NCBI GenBank assembly: GCA_020050845.1 | Contig: JAGVJZ010000037.1 | Span: 1-45,278, forward strand | Source: Gammaproteobacteria bacterium | GTDB lineage: Bacteria > Pseudomonadota > Gammaproteobacteria > UBA6002 | Reading direction: 5' to 3' | DNA length: 45,278 nucleotides | Shown: positions 41,102 to 45,278 of the stretch, piece after piece | How positions within the stretch are numbered: the stretch's first letter is position 1 | How the letters are laid out: the number at the start of each line of letters is the position of its first letter | The notes under the pieces: model-generated | The model's input: the letters and a program-made list of their open reading frames with translations, nothing else | The model's database searches: none | What the model was told of the DNA's origin: nothing | Made by a program: the position numbers and the translations under genes

Positions 41102-43278
41102 TGAATGCCTATGATGTTCAACCACTTAACAATAACCATCGTGCAATACCCCCTAAAGTTTTTTTTGCTAAAGAGCTGTTCAAACGTGTTATTTTTCCTG
41201 AAACTCAATTTTATAATCATAACAATCCCAATCATCGTATTCAGTCATGGGGTAATTTGTTCACCATTATTTTGACGGTACTGTGCGTATTTTTTATTTT
41301 AAATAGTTACAAGTATAACCAGGTGATCATTACCGAAGCACAAGAATTAATTAGCAAACACATAGCGACTAAAGCACAATCTGAAGAACCTTTACTTGCA
41401 GAACTTAATATTTTACAGAGCACATTAAAGACCTTAAGCGCTTCGCCACAACACTGGTATAATCGAGTAGGAATTCATGAATCTCGTAAGTTATACAAAA
41501 AAACCGAACAACTTTATTTAAAACTGCTCACTTCACAGTTTGTTCCCTATTTGAAAACATCGATTGAAAGTCAACTCGACAATGTTAAAGAAGAAAATTG
41601 CAACCAACTTTATTCAAGTTTGAAAATTTATCTTATGCTAGGTCACCCAGACCATTTCGATAATAAATACTTCATGTCCTGGTTTGAAAATTACTGGCAT
41701 CAAAATATCAAAAATGAGAATCAAGATGCCCTGAGTAAGCATCTTGCTGCTTTGTTATCACAACCGATGAAAGCCATTCCTCTGGATAGTAGAGTCATCG
41801 AAAATACTCGTGCTCTGCTTAATAATATGCCACAGTCGCGCTTGGTCTTAACGATCTTACAAAATCAATACCAGCGCTCTTCAGTCAAAATTCTACCCAA
41901 TGAGGCCGCTAATTTATTCAGTAACATCCCGCGTGAAATCTCCGGAATTTATGATATTAAAAACTTCCGAAATGTTTATTACTCAGAAATTGAAAAAACC
42001 TGTCAGGAAATCACGAATGGTAACTGGGTATTAGATAGAAAAGCTCAACCTTCTTTCTCGGATATAGCGCTGAATCAATTAACCAGTGAAGTGAAAGCGA
42101 TTTATATCAATGAATACGCTGTGACTTGGTCAAATATCTTAGCAAAAATCAAAATGGATGAATTTTCAAACATTAGTCAGATTATCAGCGCCATTAATTT
42201 ATTAAATAATCCGCAATCGCCTTTAATTCAATTAATTAATACCATTAAAAATAATACTCAACCGATTTCTGACTCTGTGGAGTTCACACAACAAGTTAGT
42301 ACCCGTTTTCTCGCTTTGAATGCGTTATCAAATGATGTTCTTAAAAATACCAACCAAAGCATACTCTTAGCAGTGAGAGAGTATTTAAATCGAATAGCAC
42401 TGTCTCCTGACTCTTTAAAAATCTCCTATGACGCTGCTAAAAATCGTATGGAAAATCAAAACGGTGGTGATGCCATTGCCGCTCTGTTACAACAAGCTAG
42501 AATGTTACCTGAACCTTTGCGCACTTGGCACACGACCATTGCAGCCGAAAGTTGGCGGATTATTTTGCAAAATACCCAAGCTTATTTAAATCGTATTTGG
42601 ATCGCGACTGTCTATCCACAATACGCCGCGGTGCTTAATAATCGCTATCCATTGTTTAAAGACTCTACCATTGACATTGCCATGTCTGACTTCGCCAATT
42701 TTTTTGGGAACAATGGTGTCGTAGATACTTTCTTTAAAACTTACTTACAACCCTTTGTTGATAGCAGTCGTTTATATTGGGAATGGAAAAATGTAGACGG
42801 GCAAAGAATCAATATTCCTCAACCTACTTTGGAAATGTTTATCAGGGCAGCTCTGATTCAAAAAATGTTTTTCCCAGATGAAAATAGACAACCTGCTATC
42901 GCTTTTTCAATCGTACCCGTAGAGCTAGGCGCTGGCGTCCAAAGTTTTACTCTCGATCTTGAAGGGCAACTTGCCGCTTTCCAAAAAGATAACGAACAGA
43001 TCATCTCTTTAAGTTGGCCCGGCCCTGGCCCTAGCCACACAGAACTCACGTTCACTGATGATTTAGGCAAGAAGATTGTCATGACCGAAACCGGCCCTTG
43101 GTCCTGGTTTAGAATCTTAGATAAATCTAAACTCGAAGCAACTACCAACCCCAAGCATTTCCGCCTAACATTTGGCAGCAACAGCACTACCGCCAGCTAT
43201 GAACTCTATGCCAGCGGCATAGTTAATCCCTTCTTACAGGGAATATTAAACGCATTTCGTTGCCCAGAAGCTTTGTAG
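41101..43278 (+). CDS. icmF: IcmF C-terminal part (TM plus large periplasmic domain)
   Basis: FFAKELFKRVIFPE followed by a TM segment and IcmF-like C-terminal region (GPGPSHTELTF...GPWSWFRILDKS). Continuous with the N-terminal part if read -1 at 41044-41050. Confidence 0.9.
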   Translation: MNAYDVQPLNNNHRAIPPKVFFAKELFKRVIFPETQFYNHNNPNHRIQSWGNLFTIILTVLCVFFILNSYKYNQVIITEAQELISKHIATKAQSEEPLLAELNILQSTLKTLSASPQHWYNRVGIHESRKLYKKTEQLYLKLLTSQFVPYLKTSIESQLDNVKEENCNQLYSSLKIYLMLGHPDHFDNKYFMSWFENYWHQNIKNENQDALSKHLAALLSQPMKAIPLDSRVIENTRALLNNMPQSRLVLTILQNQYQRSSVKILPNEAANLFSNIPREISGIYDIKNFRNVYYSEIEKTCQEITNGNWVLDRKAQPSFSDIALNQLTSEVKAIYINEYAVTWSNILAKIKMDEFSNISQIISAINLLNNPQSPLIQLINTIKNNTQPISDSVEFTQQVSTRFLALNALSNDVLKNTNQSILLAVREYLNRIALSPDSLKISYDAAKNRMENQNGGDAIAALLQQARMLPEPLRTWHTTIAAESWRIILQNTQAYLNRIWIATVYPQYAAVLNNRYPLFKDSTIDIAMSDFANFFGNNGVVDTFFKTYLQPFVDSSRLYWEWKNVDGQRINIPQPTLEMFIRAALIQKMFFPDENRQPAIAFSIVPVELGAGVQSFTLDLEGQLAAFQKDNEQIISLSWPGPGPSHTELTFTDDLGKKIVMTETGPWSWFRILDKSKLEATTNPKHFRLTFGSNSTTASYELYASGIVNPFLQGILNAFRCPEAL

Positions 43279-43280
43279 TC

Positions 43281-43456
43281 TACTTGTCATTCCCGCGAAG
43301 CCGCATAGGTGTCAACTTAAGCTTTCTTTCCCTTCTCCCACACGTGGGAGAAGGTGGCCGAAGGCCGGATGGAAGGCCCCCACCCTCACACTCTGCCACA
43401 AGTGGAGAGGAGATAACGCTTAAGGGGACACCTATGCGCTTGCGCGAGAATGACAA
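43281..43456. repeat. Composite GTGGGAGAAGGTGGCCGAAGGCCGGATG repeat, copy D
   Basis: acttgtcattcccgcg...cgcataggtgtcaacttaagc...gtgggagaaggtggccgaaggccggatgg...ataacgcttaaggggacacctatgcgcttgcgcgagaatgacaa; starts a few nt after the icmF stop. Confidence 0.85.
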
Positions 43457-43611
43457 TCCGTGCATTTTCGGGCACGGGCAAGCATTCAGGCGCTGGCGCG
43501 AAAGTGATTGCAAGATAGCTGCTGCCTCATTAAAATGTCTGCTTCCCGCTGAAAAGTGTTTTATTAAACCTACCTGTAGATTTTTACGCTTATAACGATA
43601 AGGAATATGGC

Positions 43612-45278
43612 ATGAAAAAAACGTCTTATGACCAAACATATTTTGATAAATTTCTCACCCGCTTTAACAACAGAAATACAATCATTACTGCCCTCTGTGA
43701 AAGAGGTGTTGGATATGAGAGAAAAAAAATCCTTGTTGACGAAGCAGCAAATGTGGAAAAAATAACTGTTAACCCAAAGAGACTCGCAGGAAGCGGGGTA
43801 GCAGTAGCACCAGAGCGCCAAATCAGTGATTTAGATTACGTTGTATCAAGTGTAACGGATCAATCTAGAAAACTTGACCACACTGTTTCTACTAATTATG
43901 TTAAAACAAGTTTTTGGACGAATATTTTAGGGGTGAAGGGCCTAGGTCAATTACTTGATAACAAAAGACTTTTTGTTTCAACTAGCCCAGAAGAAGCTTC
44001 AAAAGAGTTTTATGTGGCGCCGAAATTCCCGTGGCAACCGACTAATGACGAACGTATACGACTTCTCTTAGAAGCCATGGAGGAGCTGCATCCAACACTA
44101 CCAGGTCAGGCACCTTGGGAACCAGCAAGTGCAGGGGAACGAAATGCATTAGAAAAAGCTGCTGTTGACAAACAAAGGAAGGTAAGAGAGGACGAAGCAT
44201 ATCTTGCTGCACGCGCAGAGTTAGCTCAACGACATGCTGCTAACATGTTTAAAACCATAGCAGGGACTGATCCAATTAAACCCGTAGTGTGTGTCATTGT
44301 TGGTGGTCGCTCAGAAAATAACTTAATTTTTCGAATCGAAAGTGAGCATGGTTATCAGGTTGATGAGGGCTTTGGTGGTCGTAGGCATGATATCTCTCAC
44401 GGTCTTTTGCCAAAAGCAGCTCTTAATACCCCTACCGATATCGAAATCTATGAGTTTCTTCATGAGCCTGATAGTCAAGATGAAATGTCTCAACTTATTC
44501 CAGGTAATCCAACATTAAGCAGCCAAGCTTTTGACATTCTATATAGCATCTATGAAAAGACCCTGGGTAGAACACACGAAGGTCAACCTGATGCACACCC
44601 TGTGGTTTTTTACTCTAAAAATGGCCTCGATCGTGGTCCAAAATTTGCTTTTGCTTTTTATCTACTCAGCAAGTTTGATGAAATTTTCCTAACCGCCACA
44701 AAACGACCTGATCTAGATAAGCTCGTTCTAGAAGCCTTTGAAACGTTCCGTCGCTCTCATTCGCCAGAGGCTCTATCTAAAGTTCATGACGTCGTTCAGT
44801 CATTTTATATTGCCTGGGGTCTAAAAGCCGTAGAGATGCAGAGAGACTGTATAAAGAAGCTGAAAGAATACCTTCAAAAAAACAGTACCGTGGATGCCTT
44901 CCGAACCAGATATGTCCTTATTGGTGAAATGTTGGCAAATCTTGAAGATCCTCGCCGTCCTTTTGATGTTAGATTCGCTAATTTTCAAAAAGCTATGGCA
45001 GAAAATCACGAGCTGTTAAGTCGAAGACACCAGTACACTTTTCTTCTTGGAGAACCAGAGTACTACACACTGCTTAAAACAATAACAGCAGTCACAAATG
45101 TAAGAATGTTGGTAGAAAGCAAAATTCTCGACGTTTGTGCTGGTGAAGTTCCTGACTTCAGCGCTGGCGTTAGGCTAGAGGACGATTCAGAGCAAGCCAC
45201 AAGAGCTAGAGTTGCTTCTTACCTTGGAGCACCACCAAATCCTTACGGAGCAGTAGCTCGCGTAGAGGAAGAGGAAGA
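43612..45278 (+). CDS. Large uncharacterised protein, partial at right edge; candidate effector
   Basis: ATG at 43612 with TAAGGA upstream; open in one frame for 555 codons to the window end (read line by line, no stops). Not in the supplied ORF track because it is incomplete. Confidence 0.85.
   Translation, partial: MKKTSYDQTYFDKFLTRFNNRNTIITALCERGVGYERKKILVDEAANVEKITVNPKRLAGSGVAVAPERQISDLDYVVSSVTDQSRKLDHTVSTNYVKTSFWTNILGVKGLGQLLDNKRLFVSTSPEEASKEFYVAPKFPWQPTNDERIRLLLEAMEELHPTLPGQAPWEPASAGERNALEKAAVDKQRKVREDEAYLAARAELAQRHAANMFKTIAGTDPIKPVVCVIVGGRSENNLIFRIESEHGYQVDEGFGGRRHDISHGLLPKAALNTPTDIEIYEFLHEPDSQDEMSQLIPGNPTLSSQAFDILYSIYEKTLGRTHEGQPDAHPVVFYSKNGLDRGPKFAFAFYLLSKFDEIFLTATKRPDLDKLVLEAFETFRRSHSPEALSKVHDVVQSFYIAWGLKAVEMQRDCIKKLKEYLQKNSTVDAFRTRYVLIGEMLANLEDPRRPFDVRFANFQKAMAENHELLSRRHQYTFLLGEPEYYTLLKTITAVTNVRMLVESKILDVCAGEVPDFSAGVRLEDDSEQATRARVASYLGAPPNPYGAVARVEEEE

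Noticed and set aside
39114-43278. Type VI secretion locus (TssL/TssM)
   Set aside because: Not excluded, but no other tss genes are visible and the Legionellales-like context favours IcmH/IcmF; left as an open check.
43280-43639. 119-aa minus-strand ORF
   Set aside because: Covers repeat copy D and the start of the real plus-strand ORF at 43612.

Overview
The window is a chromosomal segment from a gammaproteobacterium, probably in Legionellales (inferred from IcmH/DotU plus IcmF, from a Coxiella/Legionella-like gene set, and from AT-rich DNA carrying dispersed GC-rich hairpin repeats). From left to right it contains: a minus-strand tRNA-Pro(CGG); two large, possibly paralogous multi-TM proteins of unknown function; a KGG-like tandem-repeat protein; typA/bipA; nadB; a YgfX-like protein, sixA, a Mut7-C protein, sdhE and an MFS transporter; a compact his operon led by a YerC/TrpR-like gene (yerC-hisG-D-C-B-H-A-F-IE); an MHYT histidine kinase, a REC protein and an Hpt-REC-REC-GGDEF protein; a lysozyme-like lipoprotein; alr, dnaB, rplI, a DUF2232-like gene, rpsR and rpsF; aroQ-accB-accC-prmA, a KamA-family radical SAM gene, and fis-purH-purD; icmH(dotU)-icmF; and the start of a large unknown ORF that runs off the right edge and is missing from the supplied ORF track. 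The main findings are: (1) icmF is split at T7 exactly where a zero-frame U UUU UUA heptamer allows a -1 shift into a frame that restores a continuous IcmF; (2) purD is full length except for one in-frame TAA; (3) the two unknown membrane proteins each carry an [DE]xxPLL acidic-dileucine-like motif in a terminal tail; (4) HisG has a catalytic domain resembling the long form but lacks the C-terminal regulatory region, and a perfect inverted repeat lies at the promoter of the yerC-his operon; (5) at least three families of dispersed palindromic repeats are present, one of which supplies the last codons and stop of sixA; (6) the right-edge ORF has an SKNGLDRG motif resembling a Cys-to-Ser version of CKSGKDRT phosphatase loops.
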